Source: Diadophis punctatus similis (taxonomy: Eukaryota > Chordata > Lepidosauria > Squamata > Dipsadidae). Taken from it: DNA of 64,000 bases. The DNA lies in contig JALIGW010000003.1 of NCBI GenBank assembly GCA_023053685.1, positions 139,886,126 to 139,950,125 on the forward strand. The letters run 5' to 3'. The notes beneath the pieces were generated by a model, which searched no databases, was not told the DNA's origin, and was given only the letters and a program-made list of their open reading frames with translations. Shown in pieces: positions 49,240-61,914 of the stretch; position 1 is the first letter of the stretch; each line of letters opens with the position of its first letter. The position numbers and the translations under genes are program-made.

Positions 49240-50160
49240 TAAACTGGAGCTGAAGGTGTTTTGTTTGTGAATAGATTGGCCTGGATTTCTTAATGGGCAC
49301 AAAATCTCCATCTCTAAAGACTTCAGGCATCTGCTGGAGGCTGTTGGGGCTGCTTTCTGTCTCCGTTAAGATTTTTCTCCATTTCTCCTTTGGGGAAATA
49401 TAATATTTTGCCTCTTTTAATATTCCCCAAAGTATTCATTCTTCTAGGGGGGTGGGCAAGGGGGTTATTCTCACAATACCATATCTCTGAAATTAAATTG
49501 ATCCTGACTCTGCCAGTGTTTTGCAAAACATTGAAGGTTTGGATATGTTCCAGGACATGGGGGTCAGGAAGTAGATAGCCTGGAAGACCTTGTTCTGCTG
49601 GCTGTTTTAGAGTTACAGGATTCTCAATTAACATTGTGGGTTGTTTTTTAAAAAAATGTTCTGTTAATAGTTCTATTGTTAAATCCAGAGTCACATCTGC
49701 AAGATTGGTAGCCTTATAAATTTAATCAACTAAATAAATGTTTCAATATATTTTTTCCCATTGTAAACATAATTTTAATTGTATGCTGCTTTGTGATTAT
49801 TTGATGGAAAATACCGGTAGCATAGAAATATTTTTAAATAAATAAGTAAACTTGCACAACACTCGGTAGCTGTTTTGTTTTAGTTAATGCTCAAATTTTC
49901 TCCACAGGTAGGAGCTGAGCAATTAGCGATACAGATGGCCCTTGTTATTCACAGACTTGTTACCTACAGCTTCACACATCTCTGATAGTTAGAAACTAGG
50001 CTCTTACTACATTCATATTGGTTCGGGTATCCATCATTTTGGCTCTGGTTTTGTTGTTTTTGCTTTATGCATTCACATCCTTTTTTAAGGATTAGATTAT
50101 CTGTGCAAAATACCCTTATTGGCTGTTCCTTCTTCTCACCTGGCCACATTCAATCTTGTT
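49240..50160. other. Unique DNA, nothing recognised
   Basis: No gene. AAATAAATA patches near 49725 and 49840 may be old element tails. Confidence 0.45.
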
Positions 50161-50568
50161 GGATTTATTTTATTTTTTTATTTATTTTATTAATTTGTCA
50201 AAACATGTACAAGATAGCAGGTATTGGTATAAACATAAACAAAAGCAAAGTAGGTACAGATAAATTTGGACAATAGGACAGTAAGACAGGGACGGTAGGC
50301 ATAATGGCGTGCTTATGCACGCCCCTTACAAACCTCTTAGGAATGGGGTGAGGTCGATTGTAGACAGTCCAAGGTTAAAGTTTTTGGGGTTTGGGGAAAA
50401 AAACCAGAGTCAGGTAGTGCATTCCAGGCATTGATCACTCTGTTGCTGAAGTCGTATTTTCTGCATTCGAGTTTCGAGCAGTTAACATTGAGTTTGAATC
50501 TATTGTGTGCTTGTGTATTGTTGTCGTTGAAGCTGAAGTATTCATTGACAGGTAGGACATTGTGGCAG

Positions 50569-50815
50569 GAGCCGGGGTGGCGCAGTGGTTAAAAGCAGCA
50601 CTGCAACCTTCAGCTGATTGCTAGTTCAGCAGTTCAGCTGTTCAAATCTCACCAGGCTCAAGGTTGACTCAGCCTTCCATCCTTTCGAGGTGGGTAAAAT
50701 GAGGACCCAGATTGTTGGGGGCAATATGCTGAACTCTGTAAACCGCTTAGAGAGGGCTGTAAAGCACTATGAAGCGGTATATAAGTCTAAGTGCTATTGC
50801 TATTGCTATATGATT
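50569..50815 (+). mobile_element. tRNA-type SINE (family A), complete
   Basis: The tRNA-like head GAGCCGGGGTGGCGCAGTGG (box A region) and TTCAAATCTC (box B region, near 50641) are followed by a tRNA-unrelated body with GGTAAAATGAGGACCCAGAT, AAACCGCTTAGAGAGGGCTG and a (TATTGC)n-like tail. RNA polymerase III promotion and LINE-mediated copying are inferred from that structure. Inserted in the LINE at 50164-51537. Confidence 0.9.
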
Positions 50816-50853
50816 TTATGAACTACATTTAGATCAGATCGAAGGCTCTAAGC

Positions 50854-51352
50854 CCGTGGTGGTGAACCTATGGCACGCGTGCCAGAGGTGGCACGCGGAG
50901 CCATAGAAGCCGGCAAGCGAGGGTTCCCACCGGCAAACCGGAAGTGCGAAAAAACGCACTTCCGGTTTGCCGGTGTGCTGTTTTTTGCACTCCGGAGGGT
51001 TCAGGGAAGCTCCCTGAAGCTCCGGAATGCAAAAAACTACAAAACGGACAAACCGGAAGTGCACTTTTCCGCACTTCCGGTTTGTCCGTTTTGTAGTTTT
51101 TTGCATTCCGGAGCTTCAGGGAGCTTCCCTGAACCCTCCGGAGTGCAAAAAACAGCATACCGGCAAACCGGAAGTGCGTTTTTTCGCACTTCCGGTTTGC
51201 CGGTTTCGTCGTTCCAGGCTCCGGTAAGCCTTTGTGCGGGGGTGGGTGGGTGTGCGCATGCGCAGGGGGCAGCATGGGGGGTGTTGTGCGCATGCATGTG
51301 GGGGGAGGGAATGGGTGTGGGCACGCGAGCCGAAAAAGATTCACCACCACTG
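50854..51352. mobile_element. hAT-type MITE with long palindromic interior, 499 bp
   Basis: Ends CCGTGGTGGTGAACCTATGG and GATTCACCACCACTG with a perfect 8-bp duplication CTCTAAGC at 50846-50853 and 51353-51360, inside a LINE. Interior is the palindrome 50930-51204 plus GTGCGCATGCGCAG near 51252. Confidence 0.93.
50930..51204. repeat. 275-bp compound palindrome
   Basis: Outer arms CCGGCAAACCGGAAGTGCG and complement; each arm itself contains a smaller hairpin (CCGGAAGTGCGAAAAAACGC / ACTTCCGG). A further one sits at the centre near 51067 (AACCGGAAGTGCAC/GCACTTCCGGTT). Confidence 0.95.
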
Positions 51353-51894
51353 CTCTAAGCTATCTAAGCCCAAAATTTCAAGTCTGGTGGAATAAGGTAT
51401 TCTGTTGCGAGCAGAGGAGTGGAGGACTCTTCTTGTGAAGTATTTCTGGACTCTCTCAATTGTATTAATGTCCGATATGCAGTGCGGATTCCAGACAGGT
51501 GAGCTGTATTCAAGAATTGGTCTAGCAAATGTTTTGTCTAATTTTGATTTAGCTGTAATCCTCCTCCCCATTCCAAATACTACTTCAGGCCTTAGGCAAA
51601 AGCTCTCTGTCCCCTCCCTGCGGTCTACTGTTTCAGAGAGAAAAAGAGAAAACATATCAGAAAAAGGTGGTGGTGTCAGAGAAAGAATAGGATTCCTTAC
51701 CGATTTTGGAATCTGGCTCTACTCAATAGTTGCATCAGCCCTGCCAACCTTGTGGCCTTTACTCCCAAGGGAAAAAAAACATGATCATCAATAGATTATT
51801 CCCAAGGCTAGGAATGCGATCCTCAGTAGATTATTCCCAAAGATAAGATCATGATCCTCAATGGAAACAATATTATGTAGCCCTGAACTAAGTA

Positions 51895-52905
51895 ATTCAA
51901 TCCAATCAGAATAGAGCTGGAAGGGACCTTGAAGGTCTTCTTGTCCAACCCCCTGCTCAAGCAGGGGACCCTATACCATTTCAGACAAGTGACTATCCAA
52001 TTTCTTCTTCAAAACCTCCAGTGATGAAGCACCCACGATTTCTGAAGGCAAGCTGTTCCACTGGTTCATTGTCCTGACAGTTAGGAAGTTTCTCCTTAAT
52101 TCTAGGTTGCTTCTCTCCTTGATTAGTTCCTGTCCATTGTTTCTTGTCCTGCCCTCTGGTGTTTTAGAAAATAAGTTGACTCCTTCCTCTTTGTGGCAAC
52201 CTCTCAAATACTGGAATACAGTGATCCCTCGCTATATTGCGGTTCGCTGCTTCACGGATTTGCATCATGCATTGTGTTCTGCATTCTGATTGGCTGATTG
52301 GTAAAACAGCTTGCCAAGAGCAGTGAAATACACGTGAGGGCCTGAGTCAGCTGTTGAAGACGTGGGCGGCCAGGCCATCAGCGGCAAAGCGCGTGGCTCC
52401 GCGACTCGCTCCCGACAGTCAGCTGTGAAGACGTAGGCGGCCAGGCAGTCAGCGGCAATGCGCCTGCGTGGTGGTCTCCTGCTTCAGTCTGGCAGTGGCA
52501 GGCGAGTAAAGCGGTCCGATGAGCTCTGCGCGTATGCAGAAGGACTGCCGCTCATCAGCTGTAGGGCGGGCCGCGCTGTCAGCTTTCCCTGAGGGAAAAT
52601 GGCCGTTCGCGCCAAATCGACGAGGGAACGGCCTACAAGCTCGCTCAGGAGATCAGTGCCAAGCAGCCACAGCAGACGTCAAGAGAGGGAGAGGTTGGAG
52701 GATTTTTCAGGCTTTTTTTTGGGCGCCGAAAACGCAGAAGCCGAGTAGGAGGGGTTAAAAAAAATAAAGGTTACTACTTCACGGATTTCGCCTATCACGG
52801 GTTCTTTTTGGAACGTAACCCCCGCGAAAAACGAGAGTTCACTGTATTGCTATCCTGTTGTCCCCCCTAAATGCTTTTAATACCTTCAGCAGAGATTTTG
52901 GCAAC
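51895..52905 (-). mobile_element. CR1 LINE 3' end, split by a Tigger-like element
   Basis: Reverse copy: AGAGCTGGAAGGGACCTTGA, CCCCCTGCTCAAGCAGGGGA, minus-strand coding remnant RRNFLTVRTMNQWNSLPSEIVGASSLEVLKKKLDSHLSEMV. It resumes after the insertion at 52847 (TTGCTATCCTGTTG). Coding is intact over 51971-52207 and then interrupted. Confidence 0.9.
52219..52844. mobile_element. Tigger/pogo-like non-autonomous element, 626 bp
   Basis: Ends CAGTGATCCCTCGCTATATT and CGAGAGTTCACTG, flanked by TA at 52217-52218 and 52845-52846, and the host CR1 reads through. GC-rich interior with a direct repeat: GTCAGCTGTTGAAGACGTGG at about 52347 and GTCAGCTGTGAAGACGTAGG at about 52418. No transposase remains. 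Confidence 0.85.
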
Positions 52906-52909
52906 AAGA

Positions 52910-53494
52910 CAAGCATCCCCCACAGCTTTCAGAAACAGCCCAGGCTGTCTTTCTGTTCCCCTTTGGAGCAGAAAGATAGTTGTGGCTAAGGAATAAGGGC
53001 CATAAGGTGCCTCCGTAATTCACTGAATGTTTTTCTTCCCCTCCTTTCCTTCAAGCTGTTTCAAGAAGCACAAGGAGGGAGGGATAATGTAGGAAGGGGC
53101 TGCATCTCAGAGAGCTGACAAAGATACCAGCTATGAATACAGATAAAAACACCAACAATGAATTAAACCGCAAAAAAAAAAAGCAATAATTGCTTTCTGA
53201 ACACATTGTGAAAGCAGTGAAACATGCAAATGTTACATCTGTACTTCTCTACTCGTATGGCAAATGCCGCGCAAAAGTGCAAGGTTTGTTTATTTTTCAT
53301 AAGCAATCTTGCCATATTCACAGCAAATTAGAGCGGCAGAGTAAATATGTGAGGTTTCTGATGATCAGCTGAGTGCTCCATTAAAGACAAGACGAGGATA
53401 AAACGAACATCCCTCCATCCCTTTTCAGGATTGTGTTCAATGCAAAACCCTTGGTTTTGCACTCAAAGCAACCACTAGCCCAAGTCTTTTCCAC
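52910..53494. other. Unique DNA, nothing recognised
   Basis: No gene seen. Confidence 0.45.
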
Positions 53495-53496
53495 TG

Positions 53497-53601
53497 AGGA
53501 AGGAAGGAAGGAAGGAAGGAAGGAAGGAAGGAAGGAAGGAAGGAAGGAAGGAAGGAAGGAAGGAAGGAAGGAAGGAAGGAAGGAAGGAAGGAAGGAAGGA
53601 A
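53497..53601 (+). repeat. (AAGG)n microsatellite
   Basis: About 26 pure GGAA units. Confidence 0.98.
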
Positions 53602-54370
53602 ATCTTGATTTAAAAAAAACCAAATCTATGGCCTTAATTTTGTCCAGTAATTAACATATCCCTGGGAAATGACCCTACTTTAGATATATAATCAGTACTC
53701 ACTATTTAAATTGAGATCTATACATGATGAGCTTCTTAGCCCTACTAATCGTTGCCAGTGATGTGAACTGCAGCAGAGAAAGCGACCGACTCAGTTCTGA
53801 CTTGAGGTTTTTTTTGTCATCAAATTATAGTGAGAGGCGGAAACATCCTTCTTTCCACAATTCCCACCTCAGATGACACCTTCCATTTTCAGCACGCAAT
53901 TTTTTATTTTATTTTATTTTTATTTTTGGTAGCTTCCTTGAAAACAATTAACCCAAATGATCGCTTGTAATCTGAATTTTGATTATATGCTGGGGAAAAT
54001 AAGACCTCGTCTAGACCGGCTCTCAGAAATAATTGTCTGCACCATTTTCTGCTTAGCCCAATGCAACCATAACGAAGTTATTTCCTTGAAGATTCAAGAC
54101 CATCAGAAACGTTTTGGGGGGGCAGCTGTTTGCTTTGTAACAGGGAGAAATAAGCCAAGATGCAAAGCAAACCAAAGCATTCATAATGATGTATCTGTGC
54201 TAACGGTTTTCACACAAATAAGTAATCCAATGAGTACCGCTTTTGCCATGGGGGGGGGGGGGAAAAACAGACAGTGAGCCTCCCTTTGTAAATCAGGGAG
54301 AAAAATTAGTTCTCAGTTCATCATTGCAGAAGCAAGACGCTGTTGTAAGAGAACTTGCCATTGCAAACCA

Positions 54371-54421
54371 GAAGGAAGGAAGGAAGGAAGGAAGGAAGGA
54401 AGGAAGAAAGGAAGGAAGAAA

Positions 54422-54497
<76 letters not shown>

Positions 54498-54580
54498 AGG
54501 AAGGAAGGAAGGAAGGAAGGAAGGAAGGAAGGAAGGAAGGAAGGAAGGAAGGAAGGAAAGAAGGAAAGAAGGAAGGAAGG
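54371..54580 (+). repeat. Compound (AAGG)n-(AAAG)n-(AAGG)n microsatellite
   Basis: GGAA units, then AAAG (about 54420-54498), then GGAA again, with a few AAAGAAGG joints near the right end. Confidence 0.98.
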
Positions 54581-54589
54581 ATTGTAATG

Positions 54590-56620
54590 CCCTCCAATGC
54601 ATAGCAAGGCTTCTTAATATTTCCATTAAGGTCCTAATCAAAGAAAAATCTTAACTAGTCCCACGGGAAACCACAAAATGAAAGGAATTGACATTGATAT
54701 CCAAACTACCATGCCTGTATATTGCTACTTCGTTTTTTTCCTGGCGCGCATTGTTACTAAAAATACCTTTGTGAGTGAAAATTAGTACCGAGCTATGAAT
54801 GCAGAGGTATAAACAAATGCAAACTGGCGCACAACGCACAAGCCCACTGTCAAATGGAGCACAAAGCATTTAAAATTTTTAACATGTATTAAATTAAAAT
54901 CAAGGAAATTGACAGAGATTGGATGAAGAAGAAAAAAGATATAGCATCTCTAGCTCATGCCAACTAAAAATCAGAATTATTAATGAAGCTCGGCTTTCTT
55001 CCGCTGTGCACATTAATTATTTATGATAATAATACTCCATGCTGCCATATTAAAGAATTTTCTTCTCCCAGCTTCCTGGAATGCTCCATCTTCTGAAACC
55101 TTCAAGACGTTAAAGCCCAGAAAAGAATACATTCCTTTCACTGCATTTATTATACTGGAAGATGAATATAGACTCGGGTTATTAAACTGGAATGAAAAAC
55201 ACATCTTATTAAAAACTTACATGGTGATTTTTATTCTCACTAGTTTCATATAAACTTAATGATGCAGACTGCATTTTTATGCTCATCTGTTTTAAAAAGG
55301 CCCAAAGCAAGGGGGGGGGGAAGGGATTGCATTAATGCCAGTTTGCTATTTCAAATACAATTTGATGTCATTTACATCAAATATATGCAAACAGGAAAGG
55401 ATAATTTTGAGACCTATTTTTGCCTATAGATATAGGTTAGTTTATAGCAGCCGTTTTTAAAAGTTAACACACTACAAAACAGAAAAAAAATGTTTTTATT
55501 AATATTTCTATTCTGAATAGAGTTTTACAGAAGCAAAATATTAGCATGGTTTCTTACCGGAATGATCCAAATATCTCTCTCGTTCTTTTAAGATTAAGCC
55601 ATTATACCAGGCATTTTTAATAAACACTCATTTAATTTATGTTCAAATATGGACGCAGTTGAGTGGATGCATTTTAGCCAGCGAATGCTAGAGCGGATCT
55701 GTAACATGCAGCTATGCAGACTAGGCCTATCAATATTATTATTTTTAAAAGGTTGTTATTATGCACAATATTAGTAAGTCTAATAGCTCTGATTCACAGA
55801 AAATTCCATAGAAAAAAAAATAATCTTGTTTAAGTCCCACTGTAAACAACGAGAGATTTATTGGGTTCCATTTATTCCACTGAGATTTCAGGGTAATTTA
55901 TGTCTCTTTTTGAGTCATTGAACCATTATTATGTCAAAATAACAGTAATGCAGATAGACTTTATGGCACTTCAATGACAGCCAGTGAAGCTATGAAGATT
56001 CCTTAGTTGCTAAGTGAAGAAATAAGCTAGAACTGCCTTCTCTGAATGAATTGGGCTGTCTGTGCTTAGCATATGATACTATGTATTTTGGATTTCACTG
56101 CTTCACTGGTGTGAATACACCAAATCATTGTCATTTTTTCTGCTGGTGGGCTGAGCTTAGGCTAAGAATATATATTTGAATTCAGTGAACACTGATACGT
56201 TGGCAGCGATTTACCAGCCTTTATGAATCTCAAAAAAAACCAAAACCTCAGAAGGGTCTAAACAAGACTGGGGTGGAAATCTGTCACAAAATCCAAGAGC
56301 TGTAAACTGGACTAGGATGTGGGGGGGAAATTCAGTAACAAACCACTTTCACATTGTTATCAAAAAATCCTTAGAGGAACTTCTCCCCACCCTCACTCCT
56401 ACCCTATTGAACAATGTTCAATTAATCATTCGATTCTTTGATTATTATTTTTTACCCAATACTTAAAAATCTGGTTTAAAAAATCTGGTTTAATCCAGAC
56501 AAGACTCTCACCCAAGAGTCAAGATAAATTTCCATGGAATACATAGGGGAAGGGATGTGATCTATTCCTAGGCTGTTGTGATCTCTGTGAAATTCTCTTC
56601 TGCTTAAATATGTCTACTGA
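54590..56620. other. Long repeat-poor AT-rich stretch, candidate conserved non-coding DNA
   Basis: The longest repeat-free interval in the window. 54900-55260 and 55500-55740 contain many ATTA/TAAT cores and no decay signature of known elements. No open frame of note. Conservation cannot be judged from one sequence. Confidence 0.4.
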
Positions 56621-56628
56621 GCCTGAGC

Positions 56629-57023
56629 CAGGGGTGACATTCAAATTTTTCCCCTACTGGTTCTGTGGGTGTGACTTGGTGGGCGTGACTTGGTGGGGAG
56701 GGTCATGTGACTGAGTGGGCATGGCCAATGTGACATCACTCACAGCAAGGTGGGACGGCACCACCCCACCAAGCCACACCCACAGAACCGACAGAAAAGT
56801 TCGGCCAAGTCTTCTAGCGTTCAACCTGGCTGCTTCTAGCCTCCTTCTCATATTTGCTTTGTGTGTGTGAGCCCGAGAAGGGGGAAGGAAGGAGTGAGTG
56901 GGAGGGCAGGGGTGGGGAGGGGAGGGGCCAGTCAGTGGTGCGATTTACCGGTTCTCCGAACTGCGCATAATCACCGTCACCAGTTTTATAGAACCTGGCC
57001 GAACCTGCTGAATTTCACCCCTG
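56629..57023. mobile_element. hAT-type MITE (CAGGGGTGAAATTCA family), 395 bp
   Basis: Ends CAGGGGTGACATTCAAATTT and GCTGAATTTCACCCCTG; flanks GCCTGAGC and ACCTGAGC (7/8). Shares the terminal 60-80 bp on both sides with 9346-9587 but has a different interior. Confidence 0.9.
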
Positions 57024-57029
57024 ACCTGA

Positions 57030-57620
57030 GCTATCCTGTTCCACTTAGATATTGATGAATTTGGCATTTAAACCGGTGTCTTTTGGCATTTTCATACTGA
57101 TGAAGGGATACCTACCCTGCCTTACATCTCCTGGTTCTGAGTTAGCATTTTATGCACAGTCAGCACTGCCATGTTCTCTCCTTTTGGGAAAAAAAAGCCT
57201 CAAATGCAGTTTTGCTGGCTTGTTACTTTTGCTACTTCTGGTGGGATGTTCAGGGACAGCTAAAATGCTGCCCTCCAGCATTCTCTCTGGAATTGGCATG
57301 ACAAACAGAAAGAAGTGCATTTGGAAATTATCAACAAATGGACAGGCTAGTGGTGTTGTTGACAGTATTTGCTACCTAATCGTGCTGCTTGATAACACTA
57401 CCTTGCAGTAATTATAGTGATTTAAAATCAATTGGGGGGGGGGGAGAGAATATCCAAATAATTCAGTAATGCATCAATGCATTTTTATTTGAGTATGGAA
57501 AACATTACCTGGGGCATCCTGAACAGTGTGAATGTGAATTTTATTAAAATCTTCTGCAATATTCAGCACCTCAGCCATTGGTAGACTGGAAAAACAAAAA
57601 ACAAAAAATGAATGACTTAG
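57030..57620. other. Unique DNA, nothing recognised
   Basis: A frame at 57052-57411 is open for 119 residues on the plus strand but has no recognisable domain and no supporting signal; I do not call it a gene. Confidence 0.4.
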
Positions 57621-57625
57621 GAGCT

Positions 57626-57626
57626 G

Positions 57627-57718
<92 letters not shown>
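57626..57718 (+). repeat. (TG)n(CA)n palindromic dinucleotide repeat
   Basis: TG repeats (to about 57656), a GCGTGCGC joint and then CA repeats. The shorter TG side can pair with the CA side. Confidence 0.98.
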
Positions 57719-57720
<2 letters not shown>

Positions 57721-57942
57721 TCTGAGTTAAGTTGTTCTTTGATTAATTGATCGATGCCCTTAAACACCATGCCATGACAAAAGGAAAAAAATCACAAGGT
57801 ACATTAAAAATCCTGATGTATTAAAGATCTTGAATTGGTATGCTGTACTTTGCTGTAAGAAGCATCACAGATTGCATCCAGTAATTTGGGTATATATAAT
57901 ATGTTTGTGCATGTATTAACAGAGAAAAGGAATTGCTGATAT

Positions 57943-58054
<112 letters not shown>

Positions 58055-59040
58055 GGTAGCTTTTCTATGCCGCCCTACTCCCTCAGGACTCAGGGCGGCG
58101 TACAACATTTTATAAAAGAAACTCCAAACAAATTATTAAAAGCACTTAAAAACAATTAAAAAATATATACACACACCATACATACCTGGGGGAGACATCA
58201 GATATAAGATCGTCTTAACTCACCCCCACCTGCAGGAAGAGCCATGTCTTAATGGGTTTTCGGAAGGCCAGCAAGGTGGGGATAATTCAGATCTCTGGGG
58301 GAAGTTGGTTCCAGAGAGCAGGGGCCCCTACAGAGAAGGCCCTCCCCCTAGGCCCCGCCAGTCGGCACTGTTTGGCTGACGGGACCTGGAGGAGACCCAC
58401 TCTGTGGGACCTAACCGGTCGGAGGGAGGAATGCGGCAGAATGCGGTCCCGGAGATAGCCTGGTCCTAAGCCATGTAGGGCTTTAAAGATGATGATCAGC
58501 ACCTTGAATTGTACCCGGAGACCAATGGGCAGCCAATGCAGCTGGCGGAGTATTGGTGTTATGTGGGTGTACCTTGAAACACCCACCACAGCACGCGCAG
58601 CTGCATTTTGCACCAGTTGGAGTCTCTGAATACTCTTCAGGGGCAGCCCCATGTAGAGCGCATTGCAGTAGTCCAGTCGAGAGGTGACAAGGGCGTGAGT
58701 GACCGTGAGTACAGCCTCCTTCTCCAAGTATGGTTGCAATTGGTGCACCAGGCGAACCTGTGCAAAAGCCCCCCTAGCCACAGCTGCAAGGTGTTGATCT
58801 AATTTTAGCTGTGGATCTAGGAGGACTCCCAAATTGCAAACCCGTTCTGAGGGAGTTAATTTTTCTCCCTCAAGAATCAAGGAAGGACAGTCGATATAGT
58901 CCTTCGGGGGCAATATCCAGAGCCACTCAGTCTTGTTGGGGTTGAGTCTGAGTCTGTTCCTCCCCATCCAGATCCTAATGTCGTCCAGGCACTGGCACAT
59001 CACATCAACCGCCTCCCTGAATTTAAACTTTTGCATTTGA
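58055..59040 (-). mobile_element. L2-like LINE, 5'-truncated
   Basis: Reverse copy from the 3' terminus (CGCCGCCCTGAGTCCTGAGG in its own orientation) up through the RT C-terminal region. Its tail is the TTTA array. Confidence 0.88.
58287..59036 (-). pseudogene. L2-like reverse transcriptase C-terminal half, one nonsense change
   Basis: A 249-residue minus-strand frame. WMGRNRLRLNPNKTEWLWIL is the RT segment just after the catalytic palm box, followed by NLGVLLDPQLKLDQHLAAVARGAFAQ, the thumb region HALVTSRLDYCNALYMGLPL and the C-terminal block APALWNQLPPEI. This layout is that of L2-type LINEs. The frame stops at TGA right after PPEI. Reading on in the same frame gives ..IIPTLLAFRKPIKTWLFLQVGVS-stop, the normal end of such proteins, so the TGA is probably a CGA-to-TGA change. 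The palm catalytic box is lost by truncation, and the Met at the start is not native. Confidence 0.87.
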
Positions 59041-59112
59041 TTTTTGCCACACTTTTCTCAAATTTTGTGCAGGATCACTTGTTTATGTATTCTTTTTCTT
59101 TCTCTGTAGATA

Positions 59113-59236
59113 TAGAGGTGTCAAACTGGTGGCCCACAGGCCCGATGCATCGCACACAGGCCACGCCCACCCCAGCTCCACGAAGGGAACAAACATCGCA
59201 AAATGTCACGTGATGCCACAAGTTTGACACCCGTGG
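59113..59236. mobile_element. Small hAT-type MITE, 124 bp
   Basis: TAGAGGTGTCAAACTGGTGG and CACAAGTTTGACACCCGTGG are inverted at GGTGTCAAAC; flanks TGTAGATA and TGTAGAAT are similar (6/8). Ends are diverged. Confidence 0.6.
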
Positions 59237-59509
59237 TGTAGAATGTCAAAACAGAGCACAATCTGCTCTATCCAACAGAAAATAGAACTATAAAGGAAGA
59301 GCTGAAACATGTTTAAAAAAACACCCATGAGTTAAAACGGCTTATGAACCACAATAGCCCGACTAAAAATTTCAGCTAAATATGTCAAATGCTTATTTTA
59401 ATATCAGCTTACCCTACATTTTTTTTAGCTTTGCTAATTTGTCATCACCTATGTATTAAAAGTTTAGGATACCAAATGGTCATGAGCATTTACATATAAT
59501 ACAGATATC

Positions 59510-59834
59510 CAGGAGTGGGTTCTAACTTACCCTCTGCCGGTTCTCTTCCTCATGCACCACGTGGCCGCGCCTCATGGGCATGCGCAGCGCCAATTTTTTT
59601 TTTAAAGCTGAAAACAAGATGGCGACCGCATGCACAGTGCCGGAAACTCGGCTTCTGTGCATGCTCAGAAGAAGAAAAAATTCAATAAAATAAAATAAAA
59701 TACATTCAAAAAAAAGATGGCGGCGCCCACGGACCGGCACTGACCGAACCGGTTCTGTGATGTCATCGTGACATCATCAGCGGGTCGCTATCGGTTCAGG
59801 CAAACCGGTCCGAACCGGGAGGAACCCACCTCTG
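59510..59834. mobile_element. hAT-type MITE, 325 bp
   Basis: Ends CAGGAGTGGGTTCTAACTTA and GGAGGAACCCACCTCTG; flanks CAGATATC and CAGCTATC (7/8). Contains GGGCATGCGCAGCG near 59577. Confidence 0.88.
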
Positions 59835-59839
59835 CAGCT

Positions 59840-60758
59840 ATCCAAACATACAGTAAGCTTTTCAATGAAGAAATTTGTTTGAGAATATCAATATGGGTTC
59901 TAAATATGTAGTCCAAATTTTTCAAGCTTTATCCATTTCAATTTTGCCTTACATGGATCAAAGTATGCGCTCTCTTTTTTTTATAACTGCAGCAAATAAC
60001 TTCAAGGATACCATTTTTGATGAGAAACAGCACAAGGAGAACTATTAAATATTCCTTCCTTTGCGCCACAGCTGTCAAGCTATCCATATCAAGGGCCTTT
60101 CAGCAATTTATTAGTTTAATTTAGTTTGTTTTGTTTTAAAGAAAAGCTGTGACAAGTCCCATGTTAGGGATTTCAAATGCTTTAAATTGTTTCTACTTTG
60201 TCTGCCACCTAACACAAAATTTTCAAAGATCAGATTTTTAATTCCTTCATTTTTAAAGTATTGTTTGTTAATTTATTAAACGTATTTCTGTGCTGTCACA
60301 GTTGAAAATTACTTTCATGGTCTTACTCACAAATGGGCCTCAATCCCAAAGGATTCTTGGTGGAATAGCATACATCAAACAAAGACAACAACAACAAAAC
60401 ACCACATAACATAATAAGAAATAACTAGATCAAAAATAGCACCAACAACCCAAAATAAACCACAAGACAAAACTCCCAATAGACATCCAGCGTTGATCGC
60501 CTAGGATCAAAGGCACCTTGAAATAAATCAGTTTTAACCTGCTGGCAGAACTATAGTGAGGTAGAAGCCACAAGCAATACTTGGGGAAGATGATTCCACA
60601 AGATAAAAACTATTACAAAGAAGACCTTCTGTTTCATCCATGCCCCTGATCCTCAGGAAGAAAAGGAACTATGAGGAGAGATCTCTTGAAGACCAGAAAA
60701 CCTGGCAGATTCAATTGTGGTAAGGGTGTCACCTGATCTATCCCAGTGATGCACCAAG
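59840..60758. other. Unique DNA, nothing recognised
   Basis: No gene seen. 60300-60420 is A/C-rich. 60500-60740 may be the end of an old element: the text around CAAGATAAAAACTATTACAAAGAAG resembles L2-like 3' parts, but weakly. Confidence 0.4.

Positions 60759-61914
<1,156 letters not shown>

Larger units (their letters stand above)
50164..51537 (-). mobile_element. CR1/L3-like LINE 3' part, interrupted by a SINE and a hAT element
   Basis: Reverse copy: AT-rich tail at 50164-50200, 3' UTR, C-terminal region up to about 50568, then the SINE 50569-50815, a short LINE piece 50816-50853, the hAT element 50854-51352, and the LINE again to about 51537 (minus-strand TFARPILEYSSPVWNPHCISDINTIERVQ). 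Removing the two insertions restores the order seen in 485-1601. Confidence 0.88.

Noticed and set aside
50569..50640. Possible tRNA gene
   Set aside because: The tRNA-like head lacks a complete cloverleaf and is joined to a SINE body with a repeat tail; it is a SINE.
57052..57411. 119-residue open frame with a hydrophobic stretch
   Set aside because: No homology I recognise, no promoter or splice support, surrounded by repeats; could be chance at this length.
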